Notes under the pieces: generated by a model
The model's input: only the letters and a program-made list of their open reading frames with translations
Told to the model about the DNA's origin: nothing
Database searches by the model: none
Assembly (NCBI GenBank): GCA_024709485.1
Contig: JANJWO010000033.1
Span: forward strand, 1 to 64,000
Origin: Hydrogenophilaceae bacterium
Lineage (GTDB): Bacteria > Pseudomonadota > Gammaproteobacteria > Burkholderiales > Thiobacillaceae
DNA length: 64,000 nucleotides
Direction: 5' to 3'
Shown: positions 29,920-40,231 of the stretch, one piece after another
How the letters are laid out: every line of letters starts with the position of its first letter
How positions within the stretch are numbered: position 1 is the first letter of the stretch
Made by a program: the position numbers and the translations under genes

Positions 29920-30561
29920 ATGGCGGCATTCGATCTGGAAGAACAGGAACAACTTGAAGCGCTGAAAGCGTGGTGGAAGCGCTGGGGCAATTACGTGATT
30001 TACGGCCTCTCCGCGCTGCTGATCGCCGTGGCCGGCTTCCAGTACTGGCGAAGCCATACGGCCGCGCAGTCGGCGGAAGCGGCGGTGCATTTCGAAAACC
30101 TGAACAACGCGCTGGAAGCTGGCGACAACCAGGCCGCCAAGGTGCAGGGCGCGCTGCTGATGGACAAGTACGGCAGCACGCCCTACGCCACGCGCGCCGC
30201 CATGCTGATCGCCAGCCTCAACGTCCAGGGCAAGGATGCGAAAAGCGCCAAGGCGCAGCTGGAATGGGTGATCGAGCGCACCAAGGAGGCCGCATTGCGC
30301 GACGTTTCGCGCCTGCGCCTGGCCGGCCTGCTGCTGGACGAGAAGAATTACGAGGGCGCGCTGAAGCAGTTGAGCGCATCGCACACCGATGCCTACGGGC
30401 CGCGCTTCGACGATCTCAGGGGCGATGTCTATCTGGCCCAGGGCAAGGCCGCCGAGGCGCGCGCAGCTTATTCGGCCGCCTATGCCAGGCTCAAGGAAAG
30501 CGACCCGCTGTACGGCGTGGTGGGAATGAAGCTCGATGCGCTTGGAGGTCCCGCCAAATGA
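29920..30561 (+). CDS. yfgM: YfgM-like tetratricopeptide protein
   Basis: MAAFDLEEQEQLEALKAWWKRWGNYVIYGLSALLIAVAGFQYW. Confidence 0.92.
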   Translation: MAAFDLEEQEQLEALKAWWKRWGNYVIYGLSALLIAVAGFQYWRSHTAAQSAEAAVHFENLNNALEAGDNQAAKVQGALLMDKYGSTPYATRAAMLIASLNVQGKDAKSAKAQLEWVIERTKEAALRDVSRLRLAGLLLDEKNYEGALKQLSASHTDAYGPRFDDLRGDVYLAQGKAAEARAAYSAAYARLKESDPLYGVVGMKLDALGGPAK

Positions 30562-31739
30562 AGAACACCGCGCTTCGCGTTGCGTTCGCCGCCTTGATGA
30601 CTGCCGGCCTGCTGGGCGGCTGCGGCATGCTCGGCAAGACCACCGACACCGTGGCGGGCTGGTTCAGCTTCGGCAAAAAGCGCCTGGCCGAGCCCGCGCC
30701 GCTGGTGCAGTTCGCGCAGCAGCGCGCGATGTCGCGCGCCTGGGCGGCGACGGCGGGCGAAGCCGGACGCGGCATGTTCGAGCCGGCCGTGGACGGCGGC
30801 GCGGTGTTCGCTGCGGGCGAATCCGGGCGCGTGGTGCGCATCAATCTGCAAAGCGGCGCCGAAACCTGGCGCGCCGATACCGGCAGGAAGCTTTCGGCCG
30901 GGGTGGGCGTGGGCTCCGGCCTGGTGCTGGTCGGCGGGCTCAAGGGCGAGCTCATTGCGCTTGACGCGGCGAGCGGCGCCAAGCGCTGGGAAGTCAGCCT
31001 GAGCGGCGTCGCGGTCGCGCCGCCCGCGGTGGACGGCGATCTGGTCGTCGTGCGCACCGGCAACGGCCAGGTGCATGGTCTCAACATCGCCGACGGCAGC
31101 CGCAAGTGGCTTTACTCGCGCCAGCTGCCGGCGTTGTCCCTGCAAGGCGTCTCCGCGCTGGCGATCAAGGACGGCGTGGCCTATGCCGGCTTCCCCGGCG
31201 GCAAGCTGGCGGCGATCCAGCTGTCCAGCGGCCTGCAGGCCTGGGAGGCTTCCGTCAGCATGCCGCGCGGCGCCACCGAGCTCGAGCGCGTGAACGATGT
31301 GGTGGGCACGCCCGCGCTGGACGGGCAGCGCGTGTGCGCCGTGACCTACCAGGGGCGCGTGGCCTGTTTCGACCGCGTCCGCGGCAGTCTGATCTGGGCG
31401 CGCGAAACCTCGAGCGACTCGGGCCTGTCGATGGATGCGCAGTACGTCTATGTCACCGACGACAAGGACGCCGTGACCGCCTATGACAAGGATACCGGCC
31501 GTGCGGCCTGGCGCCAGGACAAGCTCGCCAACCGCAAGCTGACCGCGCCGCTGTCGCTTGGCAAGTACGTGGTGGTTGCCGACCTCGAAGGCTATGTCCA
31601 TCTGATTTCCGCCGAGGACGGCAGCTTCGCCGCGCGCGCGCAGGCCGACGGCCTGGTGCGCGCCGCGCCCATCGACATCGGCCCCGGTTTCGCGGTGCAG
31701 AGCGTGAAAGGCGGCGTGACCGCGTTCAAGCTAAATTAA
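30558..31739 (+). CDS. bamB: outer membrane protein assembly factor BamB
   Basis: Lipobox AGLLGGC; PQQ-like beta-propeller repeats (GELIALDAASGAKRWEVSL etc.). Confidence 0.95.
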   Translation: MKNTALRVAFAALMTAGLLGGCGMLGKTTDTVAGWFSFGKKRLAEPAPLVQFAQQRAMSRAWAATAGEAGRGMFEPAVDGGAVFAAGESGRVVRINLQSGAETWRADTGRKLSAGVGVGSGLVLVGGLKGELIALDAASGAKRWEVSLSGVAVAPPAVDGDLVVVRTGNGQVHGLNIADGSRKWLYSRQLPALSLQGVSALAIKDGVAYAGFPGGKLAAIQLSSGLQAWEASVSMPRGATELERVNDVVGTPALDGQRVCAVTYQGRVACFDRVRGSLIWARETSSDSGLSMDAQYVYVTDDKDAVTAYDKDTGRAAWRQDKLANRKLTAPLSLGKYVVVADLEGYVHLISAEDGSFAARAQADGLVRAAPIDIGPGFAVQSVKGGVTAFKLN

Positions 31740-31766
31740 TGCCCGGCGACGCCATTTGAGATTCGA

Positions 31767-31843
31767 TTAACACAGAGGAAGCAGTGGGAGCAGAGGAAGG
31801 CATCATTTCTTCTAACCCTCTGTTTCCTCTGATAGCTCTGTGT
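31767..31843. repeat. intergenic dyad repeat, CAGAGG family
   Basis: Left ACACAGAGG/AAGCAGTGG/GAGCAGAGG; reverse complement of right ACACAGAGC/TATCAGAGG/AAACAGAGG. Confidence 0.8.
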
Positions 31844-31855
31844 AGATAGGCTTTT

Positions 31856-33277
31856 ATGCTGCCCACCCTCGTGCTTGTCGGCCGTCCCAATGTCGGCAAG
31901 TCCACTCTCTTCAACCGGCTGACCAAGAGCCGCGATGCCCTGGTGCACGACCAGCCGGGGCTGACGCGCGACCGCCACTACGGCCGCGGGCGGGTGGGCG
32001 ACAAGCCCTATGTGGTGGTGGACACCGGCGGCCTCGAGCCGGTGGCGAAGGACGGCATCCTGCACGAAATGGCGCGCCAGACCCTGCAGGCGATCGACGA
32101 GGCCGACGCGGTGGTGTTCCTGGTCGACGGCCGCCAGGGCCTGACGCCGCAGGACAAGGTCATTGCCGACCGGCTGCGCCGCGCGCGCTGCCCCGTGCAC
32201 CTGGTGGTGAACAAGAGCGAGGGCATGAACCACGCCGTCGTCATTGCGGAATTCCACGAACTGGGCCTGGGCGAGCCGCTGGCGATTTCCGGCGCGCACG
32301 GCGAGGGCGTCAACGATCTCATCGACATCGCGCTGGCGCCGTTCGCGCCCGGGGCCGAAGAAGAGGAAGCGGCGGGCGGCCCGCGCATCGCCATCGTCGG
32401 CCGCCCCAATGCCGGCAAGTCCACCCTGGTCAACGCGCTCTTGGGCGAGGAGCGGGTGATCGCCTTCGACCAGCCCGGCACCACGCGCGATTCCATCTAC
32501 ATCGACTTCGAGCGCGAGGGCAGGCACTACACCCTGATCGACACCGCCGGCGTCAGGAAGCGCGGCAAGGTGTTCGAGGCGGTGGAGAAGTTTTCCGTCA
32601 TCAAGACCCTGCAGGCCATCGAGGACGCCAACGTTGTGGTGCTGGTGCTCGATGCGCAGGCGGAAATCTCCGAGCAGGACGCGCACATCGCCGGCTACAT
32701 CCTGGAGGCCGGGCGTGCGCTGGTGGTGGCGGTCAACAAGTGGGACGGGCTCGACGAGTACACGCGCAGCGGCATCAAGCGCGACCTGGAAAGGAAGCTG
32801 GCCTTCCTGTCGTTCGCGCGCTTCCACTACATTTCCGCGTTGAAGGGCCAGGGCCTCGCCGCGCTGCTGAAAGACGTCGATGCCGCCTACGCCGCGGCCA
32901 TGGCCAAGCTGCCCACGCCGAAGCTGACCCGCGTGCTGCTCGCCGCCACCGCCCAGCATTCGCCGCCGAAATCCGGGCTGTTCCGGCCCAAGCTCAAGTT
33001 CGCGCACCAGGGCGGCAGCAATCCGCCCGTCATCGTCATCCACGGCAACGCCGTGGGCAACGTGCAGCGTGACTATCAGCGCTATCTGGAAAACACTTTC
33101 CGCGAGGCCTTCAAGTTGCAGGGCACGCCGCTCAGGATCGAGTTCAAGGACGGCAGCAATCCCTTCGAGGGGCGCAAGGCCAAGCCGCCCACCGAGCGCG
33201 AACTCAACAAGGCGCGGCGCGAGAAACGCTTCCGCCGCCGGAAATTCGGCGCGGACACCAAGGGCACGCGCAGCTGA
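31856..33277 (+). CDS. der: ribosome biogenesis GTPase Der
   Basis: Two G domains: [16 protein letters not shown] and [19 protein letters not shown]-terminal KH-like domain. Confidence 0.97.
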   Translation: MLPTLVLVGRPNVGKSTLFNRLTKSRDALVHDQPGLTRDRHYGRGRVGDKPYVVVDTGGLEPVAKDGILHEMARQTLQAIDEADAVVFLVDGRQGLTPQDKVIADRLRRARCPVHLVVNKSEGMNHAVVIAEFHELGLGEPLAISGAHGEGVNDLIDIALAPFAPGAEEEEAAGGPRIAIVGRPNAGKSTLVNALLGEERVIAFDQPGTTRDSIYIDFEREGRHYTLIDTAGVRKRGKVFEAVEKFSVIKTLQAIEDANVVVLVLDAQAEISEQDAHIAGYILEAGRALVVAVNKWDGLDEYTRSGIKRDLERKLAFLSFARFHYISALKGQGLAALLKDVDAAYAAAMAKLPTPKLTRVLLAATAQHSPPKSGLFRPKLKFAHQGGSNPPVIVIHGNAVGNVQRDYQRYLENTFREAFKLQGTPLRIEFKDGSNPFEGRKAKPPTERELNKARREKRFRRRKFGADTKGTRS

Positions 33278-33379
33278 GCGCCGCTTGAATAAACCCGCTT
33301 GAATCGCGCATAAAGAGATTCAAGTCAGAAATTTCCGCGATCCCGCTATGCTCTGCGTTCTGTTGAAGAGTGACGAGCC

Positions 33380-34492
33380 ATGAGCGAAAAAGAAATCCGG
33401 GAAATCCGTTTGAACCCCATCGTGCCGACCGAGTCGGTGCTGGTGGCCACCGCGCGCTCCATGCGCCCCAAGAAGGCCGAGGACCTCGCCCCGCGCGACA
33501 CCCGCAAGCACGTGGAGACCTGCCCCTTCTGCCGCGGCAACGAGGACAAGACGCCGCCGGAAATCTTCCGCGTCGACGGCGAGGACGGCAACTGGGAACT
33601 GCGCCTGGTGCCCAATCTCTACCCGGTGCTGGGCGACGACCGCGAGAACGCCAATTTCACCTTCGGCCTGCAGCAGACCATCGACGGCTACGGGCGCCAC
33701 GAGGTGTTCGTCGACCACCCCGACCACGGCGCCGCCGTGCAGGACATGAGCGAGGCGCACATCGAGAAGATGTTCCGCGCCTACCGCCGGCGCATGGGCG
33801 AACTGTACGAATCCGACCCGCGCCTGAAATACGTGCTGGTGTTCAAGAACTTCGGCCCCGCCGCTGGCGCCTCGATTCCGCACACCCACAGCCAGATCAT
33901 CGCCATGCCGGTGGTGCCGGTCAACGTCGAAGCCGAGGTGAGGAACAGCGCCGAGTATTTCCGCAAGCACCACCGCTGCATCTTCTGCGCGCTGGTCGAT
34001 GAGGCGCTTACCTTCGAGGCCACCATCTACGACCGCGCCTCCGGCGAGATCAGGCGCAAGGTCGACGTCGGCCAGTACGTGATCGAGCGCGGCCAGCATT
34101 TCATCGCCGTGAAGCCCTTCGCCAGCCGCTTCGAGTGGGAAGTGCACATCCTGCCGCTGGTGCACTCCGCCGAGTTCCTCGACACCCCGGACGACTGGCT
34201 GCCCGACCTCGCCCGCGTCATGCGCCGCACCATGGCCAGGCTCGACGCCGTCATCGGCGGCGCGCAGTACAACTTCTTCCTGCACTCTGTGCCGCATGGC
34301 GGCACAGCATCCAGCCATGGCGCGCCGCATGGCGAAGAAACCGGCGCGCATGCGGCGAGCTACCACTGGCACCTGGAAATCTGCCCGCGCACCTCCATCC
34401 CCACCGGCTTCGAGCTGGGCTCGGGCCTGTTTGTCAACACCATCAGCCCCGAAGGCGCCGCGCAGAAGCTGCGGGAGGTGGATATAGATTGA
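33380..34492 (+). CDS. galT: galactose-1-phosphate uridylyltransferase-like protein
   Basis: CPFCRGNE, FKNFGPAAGASIPHTHSQIIAMP, SYHWHLEICPRTS. Confidence 0.88.
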   Translation: MSEKEIREIRLNPIVPTESVLVATARSMRPKKAEDLAPRDTRKHVETCPFCRGNEDKTPPEIFRVDGEDGNWELRLVPNLYPVLGDDRENANFTFGLQQTIDGYGRHEVFVDHPDHGAAVQDMSEAHIEKMFRAYRRRMGELYESDPRLKYVLVFKNFGPAAGASIPHTHSQIIAMPVVPVNVEAEVRNSAEYFRKHHRCIFCALVDEALTFEATIYDRASGEIRRKVDVGQYVIERGQHFIAVKPFASRFEWEVHILPLVHSAEFLDTPDDWLPDLARVMRRTMARLDAVIGGAQYNFFLHSVPHGGTASSHGAPHGEETGAHAASYHWHLEICPRTSIPTGFELGSGLFVNTISPEGAAQKLREVDID

Positions 34493-34569
34493 GACAATAG
34501 TGCGGGTTTTGCCGGGCGCGCTGTATTATCCAGGCAGGAGTTAGGGAGTTATAACAAGGAGCAGCGAGT

Positions 34570-36411
34570 ATGGCGACGCCCTCCAATTCGAATTCGCCAG
34601 CTACAGGCGAGGCTGGCAATAACCGGGTCAACCCGGAGCGGCTGTACACGCTGTGGGAGCTTGCCACCCGGCAGCATCCGGACGATGAATCGCGCATCCG
34701 GGCGATACTGGCCGAGTCCTGCCAGGCGATGGGGCTGGATATCGCCCTGGTGGGCGAAATCGGGAACGGCGAATACCGCATCCGCCACGCCTACGACGCG
34801 GCGCGGCGCTTTGATGTCGACATGGCGCTGCCGCTTGCCGACACGCCCTGCCAAAGCGTGGTGGAACGGGAGGAAACCGTGTTTCAGCCCGATCTTGCCG
34901 AGAATTCCGCGCTGGGCGCCCTGCCGGTTATTTCCCAACTTGGCTTGCAGGTCTACGTGGGCACGCCGATCCGCATCGATGGCAGGCTGTGGGGGGTGCT
35001 GACCTTTGCCGGCGCCGCCACGCAACACGTTTCGCTGCAGCAGGAAGACCTGGCCTTCATCGAGTTGATCGCCAGCTGGATCGGCATGCTGCAAAAACAG
35101 GCCATGCAGAACGCCAGCCTGCAAAAGCTTGCGCTGACCGATGAACTGACCGGCCTGCCCAACCGGCGCGCCGCGGAAGCGCGGCTGCAGGAGGAGATTG
35201 CCCGCGCCAGGCGTCACAACCAGACATTTGTGCTCGGCCTGGTCGATCTCGATCATTTCAAGCTCATCAACGACCGCTACGGCCATCGCGTCGGCGACGA
35301 GGCGCTGGCCAGCTTCGCCGGCTTTTTTCTGGAGCACCTGCGCGCGGAGGACTGGGTCGCGCGCTGGGGCGGCGAGGAATTCCTGGTGTGCCTGCACACC
35401 GCGGACATCGGAGAGGCGGAGTCGGTTTTCCAGCGGCTGCGCGAGGCGCTCAGGCATCGTCCCTTCGAGACTTCGGCCGGCGCCATTCACCTGACGCTGA
35501 GCGTCGGGCTGGCTCAATTCGATCTGGATAAAGACACCCAGGACATGCTGCTGGCCAGCCTGGACAGCAATCTGTACGAAGCCAAGTCGCGCGGGCGCGA
35601 CCGCATCATTAGCAGCACGCACGGGCTGGGCATGCTGCAGATGGCGACGCTGTTGAAGGCCGCGGCGGCCGAGGGCCGCATCCTGGCGGCATATCAGCCC
35701 ATCGTCGACCTGAGCACGCGCCAAGTGGTGGCGGACGAGGCCCTGGCCCGCCTGCAGACGCCGGGCGGTGAAATACTGCCTGCGGCGAGCTTCATCGATG
35801 CCGCGGAGGGCCTGAACCTGATGGCCGAGATCGACAGCATCGTCGCCGCTCTCACCATGGGGCGCTGCGCGCAAAATCTCGCCTCGGGGGCGTTGAGCCA
35901 GCAGTTTGCGCATTTCATCAACCTGTCGCCGCAGTTCCTGGCGAGGCGCGATCTGGTTCAAAAGCTTTTGGCGCGCGCGCATGAGTATTGCGGAAGCTGC
36001 GGCGTCGACATGGGGCCGGTCAAGCCCATCGTGTTCGAAATCACCGAGCGCCAGGCCATCATGAATCTGAACACGCTGGAGGAGGATCTCAAATACCTGC
36101 TCGATTTCGGCTTCCGGCTGGCGCTGGACGATTTCGGCAGCGGCTATTCTTCCTTTCTCTATCTCTCGCGCCTGCCGATCAGCTTTCTCAAGATCGAAGG
36201 CTGGATGATCCAGAACATGCAATACAACGCCAAGGCGCTCGACCTGATCAAGTCGCTGGTGGACTTTGCCCGCAACCAGGGGATCACCACCATCGCCGAG
36301 GGCGTGGAGGACGAGGGCACGGCGCGCAGACTGCAGGCAGTCGGGGTGGACTGGGCGCAGGGTTACCATTTTGGCCGCCCGGAGCTGCTCGAGGCCAAAC
36401 CGGCCCGATGA
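34570..36411 (+). CDS. GAF-GGDEF-EAL bifunctional c-di-GMP protein
   Basis: [27 protein letters not shown] (I-site RxxD plus GGEEF), ADEALARL (EAL), [18 protein letters not shown]. Confidence 0.93.
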   Translation: MATPSNSNSPATGEAGNNRVNPERLYTLWELATRQHPDDESRIRAILAESCQAMGLDIALVGEIGNGEYRIRHAYDAARRFDVDMALPLADTPCQSVVEREETVFQPDLAENSALGALPVISQLGLQVYVGTPIRIDGRLWGVLTFAGAATQHVSLQQEDLAFIELIASWIGMLQKQAMQNASLQKLALTDELTGLPNRRAAEARLQEEIARARRHNQTFVLGLVDLDHFKLINDRYGHRVGDEALASFAGFFLEHLRAEDWVARWGGEEFLVCLHTADIGEAESVFQRLREALRHRPFETSAGAIHLTLSVGLAQFDLDKDTQDMLLASLDSNLYEAKSRGRDRIISSTHGLGMLQMATLLKAAAAEGRILAAYQPIVDLSTRQVVADEALARLQTPGGEILPAASFIDAAEGLNLMAEIDSIVAALTMGRCAQNLASGALSQQFAHFINLSPQFLARRDLVQKLLARAHEYCGSCGVDMGPVKPIVFEITERQAIMNLNTLEEDLKYLLDFGFRLALDDFGSGYSSFLYLSRLPISFLKIEGWMIQNMQYNAKALDLIKSLVDFARNQGITTIAEGVEDEGTARRLQAVGVDWAQGYHFGRPELLEAKPAR

Positions 36412-36532
36412 GGCCGGCGTTTCGCGCACAATTTTCAGGCTTTCGTCTAGAATTGAACAAGTTGGTCGGGAAGGGCTTGAAAACACCGCAGGCCGACCCA
36501 ATAACACAAGAGACAACAACAGGAGAGCCATA

Positions 36533-36772
36533 ATGGCCGGCAAACCCCAACTGCTTCAAGACCCGTTTCTGAATGCCTTACGCAAGGAGCATGTTCCGGT
36601 ATCCATCTATCTGGTAAACGGCATCAAGCTGCAAGGGCAGGTGGATGCGTTCGACCAGTACGTGGTGCTGCTCAAGAATTCCGTCACCCAGATGGTATAC
36701 AAGCACGCGATCTCCACGGTGGTGCCGTCGCGCGCGATCAGCTGGCAGGGCGGCGAGGAAGACAATCCCTAG
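36533..36772 (+). CDS. hfq: RNA chaperone Hfq
   Basis: [59 protein letters not shown]. Confidence 0.98.
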   Translation: MAGKPQLLQDPFLNALRKEHVPVSIYLVNGIKLQGQVDAFDQYVVLLKNSVTQMVYKHAISTVVPSRAISWQGGEEDNP

Positions 36773-36788
36773 CCTACGGTAATCAGCC

Positions 36789-37934
36789 CTGTTTGAACGC
36801 CCCACGGGCGGCGAACGCGCGCTGCTCGTCTCTCTCGATTTCGACACCCCGGATTACGCAGAAAGCACCGAGGAATTCCAGCGCCTGGCGGAGTCCGCCG
36901 GGCTGCAGCTCGGCGGATTGATCAAGGGCAGGCGCAGCCGCCCCGATCCGCGTTTCTTCGCCGGCAGCGGCAAGGCTGATGAAATCGCCGCGGCCGTGCG
37001 CGACAGCGGCGCCGAAGTGGTGCTGTTCAATCACGAACTGTCCCCCGCCCAGGAGCGCAATCTGGAGCGCCACGTCCAGGCGCGCGTGGTGGATCGGGTG
37101 ACTCTGATCCTGGACATTTTCGCCAGCCGCGCGCAGAGCGCGGAGGGCAAGCTGCAGGTGGAACTCGCGCAGTTGCAGCATCTGTCCACGCGCCTGGTCA
37201 GGGGCTGGACCCACCTGGAGCGGCAAAAGGGCGGCATCGGCCTGCGCGGCCCGGGCGAAACCCAGCTCGAAACCGACCGCCGCCTGCTGGGCGACCGCGT
37301 CAAGGCGCTGAAAACCCGCCTCGGCAAGCTTTCGAAACAACGCCAGACCCAGCGCCGCGCGCGCGGCCGCAACCGGGTCAAGACCCTGGCCCTGGTGGGC
37401 TACACCAACGCCGGCAAGTCCACGCTGTTCAACGCGCTGACGCGCGCCGGCGCCTATGCTGCCGACCAGCTGTTCGCCACCCTCGACACCACCAGCCGCA
37501 AGCTCTACCTGCAGGGGCTGGGGGAAGTGGTCGTTTCGGACACCGTCGACTTCATCAGCGACCTGCCGCACAGCCTGATCGCGGCTTTCCGCGCCACCCT
37601 GGAGGCCACCGCCGAGGCCGACCTGCTGCTGCACGTGGTGGACAGCGCCAGCCCCAACCGCGACCGCCAGATGTACGAGGTGGACAAGGTGCTGGCCGAG
37701 ATCGGCGCCGGCGGGGTGCCGCAACTGCTGGTCTACAACAAGATCGACCTGAGCGGCGCGGCGCCGGGGGCCGAGAAGGACGAATATGGTAAACTTCGGG
37801 CCGTTCGCGTTTCCGCCAGGACCGGCGCGGGTCTCGATGACTTGCGACGCGCGCTGGCGGAAATTTTGTTGATGGAGCGGCCGGATGGCGGCGCGGTTAT
37901 CGCCCGTGCCGACAGGAATGACCTGACTCTCTGA
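36789..37934 (+). CDS. hflX: GTPase HflX (probable CTG start)
   Basis: GLRGPGETQLETDRRLL, GYTNAGKSTLFNALT; N-terminal homologous sequence LFERPTGGERALLVSLDF begins at a CTG codon. Confidence 0.9.
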   Translation: MFERPTGGERALLVSLDFDTPDYAESTEEFQRLAESAGLQLGGLIKGRRSRPDPRFFAGSGKADEIAAAVRDSGAEVVLFNHELSPAQERNLERHVQARVVDRVTLILDIFASRAQSAEGKLQVELAQLQHLSTRLVRGWTHLERQKGGIGLRGPGETQLETDRRLLGDRVKALKTRLGKLSKQRQTQRRARGRNRVKTLALVGYTNAGKSTLFNALTRAGAYAADQLFATLDTTSRKLYLQGLGEVVVSDTVDFISDLPHSLIAAFRATLEATAEADLLLHVVDSASPNRDRQMYEVDKVLAEIGAGGVPQLLVYNKIDLSGAAPGAEKDEYGKLRAVRVSARTGAGLDDLRRALAEILLMERPDGGAVIARADRNDLTL

Positions 37935-37956
37935 AACCTCTGATTGCATAGACGAC

Positions 37957-39159
37957 ATGGCCTGGAACGATCCCCAATGGGGCAAGAAAGACAATGCGGG
38001 TCCGCCTGATCTCGACGAGCTCTGGAGGCGCTTCAACCAGCGCCTCTCCGGCATGTTCGGCGGCAAGGGCGGCGAACCCGGCAAGCCGGGCATGGGCGGC
38101 GCGGCGCCGCGCAGCCTGGTCGGCCTGCTGATCGGCCTGGCGTTTCTGGTCTGGCTGGCGACCGGCTTCTATATCGTCGATGCCGGCAGCCGCGGCGTGG
38201 TGCAGCGCTTCGGCCAATACACCGAGACCACCGGTCCGGGGGCGCACTGGCGCATGCCCTGGCCGATCGAATCGAGCCGGGTGGTGAACGTGGAAAGCGT
38301 GCGCACGATCGAGGTCGGCTATCGCGGCAAATCCAAGAACCTGCAGGAATCTTTGATGCTGACCGACGACGAGAACATCGTCGACCTGCAGTTCGCCGTG
38401 CAGTACAACCTCAAGAGCGCCGAGGATTTCGTTTTCATCAACCGTTACGAGGAGGCCGCCGACGGCTACGATGCCGTGCGCCAGGCGGCCGAAACGGCGA
38501 TGCGCGAGGTGGTGGGCAAGAACAAGATGGATTTCGTGCTGAACGTGGGCCGCAGCGAGGTCGCGGCGCATGCCAAGGAATTGATGCAGCAGATTCTCGA
38601 CCGCTACAAAACCGGGATCAACGTCAGCCAGGTGACCCTGCAGAACGTGCAGGCGCCGGAGCAGGTGCTGGCGGCGTTCGAGGACGTGCAGAAAGCCAAC
38701 CAGGATCGCGACCGCCTGAAGAACGAGGCCCAGGCCTACGCCAACGATGTCGTGCCGCGCGCGCGCGGCCAGGCGGCGCGCCTGCTGGAAGAAGCCGAGG
38801 GCTACAAGCAGCAGGTGAGCGCCAACGCCCAGGGTGAGGCCGCGCGCTTCACCCAGGTGCTCGCGGAATACCAGAAGGCGCCGGCCGTGACGCGCGAACG
38901 CCTGTACCTCGACACCATGCAGCAGGTCATGAACAACAGTTCCAAGGTGGTGGTGGATCAGAAGGGCAACGGCAGCCTGCTGTATCTGCCGCTCGACAAG
39001 CTGCAGCAGATCACGGCCCAGCCATATTCCGGCGCGCCGGAGACGCTGAGGCAGCCCGCGGCTGCGCCGCCGTCTTCATCCTCATCGACAACAGGCGGGC
39101 CGGCGGCCCTGGGCGGCGGGCGCGAACTGCTCGGACGTGAACGGGGAGAACGGCCATGA
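37957..39159 (+). CDS. hflK: FtsH protease modulator HflK
   Basis: MAWNDPQWGKKDNAGPPDLDELWRRF; SPFH domain. Confidence 0.96.
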   Translation: MAWNDPQWGKKDNAGPPDLDELWRRFNQRLSGMFGGKGGEPGKPGMGGAAPRSLVGLLIGLAFLVWLATGFYIVDAGSRGVVQRFGQYTETTGPGAHWRMPWPIESSRVVNVESVRTIEVGYRGKSKNLQESLMLTDDENIVDLQFAVQYNLKSAEDFVFINRYEEAADGYDAVRQAAETAMREVVGKNKMDFVLNVGRSEVAAHAKELMQQILDRYKTGINVSQVTLQNVQAPEQVLAAFEDVQKANQDRDRLKNEAQAYANDVVPRARGQAARLLEEAEGYKQQVSANAQGEAARFTQVLAEYQKAPAVTRERLYLDTMQQVMNNSSKVVVDQKGNGSLLYLPLDKLQQITAQPYSGAPETLRQPAAAPPSSSSSTTGGPAALGGGRELLGRERGERP

Positions 39160-40034
39160 ACCGCATCGCATCCATCGCAATCGGCATCCTCATCGGGCTG
39201 ACGATCCTGAATTCCGTGGCGTTCACCGTCGACCAGCGCCAGACCGCGCTGGTGCGCCAGTTCGGCGAAGTGGTCAGCGTGTACAAGGAGCCGGGACTCA
39301 AGTTCAAGCTGCCGCTGGTGCAGAACGTGCTGTATTTCGATACCCGCATTCTCACCGCGGACACCAAGCAGGCCGAGAGCTTCCTCACCGCCGAGAAAAA
39401 GAACGTGCTGGTCGACTCCTTCATCAAGTGGCGCGTGATCGACGCCAAGCAGTTCTACGTCGCCGTGGGCGGCGATGAGGACCGCGCCGCCACGCGCCTG
39501 CGCCAGACCGTGAACGACGGCCTGCGCGCCGAGTTCGGCAAGCGCACCGTGCATGACGTGGTGTCGGGCGAGCGCGACCAGATCATGCGCATCATCCAGC
39601 AGAAGGCCGACCAGGACGCGCGCAAGATCGGCGTCCAGGTGGTGGACGTGCGCTTGAAGCGCGTCGATCTGTCGGAGGATGTCAGCCAGTCCGTCTACGG
39701 GCGGATGGAGGCCGAGCGTAAGCGCGATGCCAACGAGGCGCGCGCGGCCGGCGCGGCCGAGGCGGAAAAGATCCGCGCCGATGCCGACCGCCAGAAGGCG
39801 ATCATCATCGCCGAAGCCTACCGCGACGCCCAGCGCATCAAGGGCGAAGGCGACGCCAAGGCCAGCGCCATCTACGCCACCGCCTACAACAAGAATCCCG
39901 AGTTCTACGCGTTCTACCGCTCCATGCAGGCCTACCGCGAGAGCTTCGCGAGCAAGAGCGACCTGATGGTGCTCGATCCCAGTTCGGATTTCTTCAAGTA
40001 CATGAAGAACCCGCGCGCCGCCGGGGGCAAGTGA
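39156..40034 (+). CDS. hflC: FtsH protease modulator HflC
   Basis: FTVDQRQTALVRQFGEVV, IIIAEAYRDAQRIKGEGDA; adjacent to hflK. Confidence 0.96.
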   Translation: MNRIASIAIGILIGLTILNSVAFTVDQRQTALVRQFGEVVSVYKEPGLKFKLPLVQNVLYFDTRILTADTKQAESFLTAEKKNVLVDSFIKWRVIDAKQFYVAVGGDEDRAATRLRQTVNDGLRAEFGKRTVHDVVSGERDQIMRIIQQKADQDARKIGVQVVDVRLKRVDLSEDVSQSVYGRMEAERKRDANEARAAGAAEAEKIRADADRQKAIIIAEAYRDAQRIKGEGDAKASAIYATAYNKNPEFYAFYRSMQAYRESFASKSDLMVLDPSSDFFKYMKNPRAAGGK

Positions 40035-40037
40035 GCG

Positions 40038-40226
40038 ATGGGTGCGGGCGAACTGGCGATGGCCTTCGGCCTGATGCTGATTCTCGAAGGCGTGATGCCT
40101 TTCGCGGCGCCGGCGATGTGGCGCGAGGCGTTCCGCCGCGCCGTCGAGCTGCATGACGGGCAGCTGCGCTTCATCGGCGCCGCCTCCATGCTGGGCGGGC
40201 TGGCGCTGATCCTGCTTGCGCGTTGA
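40038..40226 (+). CDS. DUF2065 family small membrane protein
   Basis: LMLILEGVMPFAAPAMWREAF...RFIGAASMLGGLALILL; position hflC-DUF2065-hisZ. Confidence 0.9.
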   Translation: MGAGELAMAFGLMLILEGVMPFAAPAMWREAFRRAVELHDGQLRFIGAASMLGGLALILLAR

Positions 40227-40231
40227 TCGTC

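Noticed and set aside
34549-36543. 664-aa ORF antisense to the GGDEF/EAL gene
   Set aside because: GGDEF/EAL motifs clearly define the plus strand as coding.
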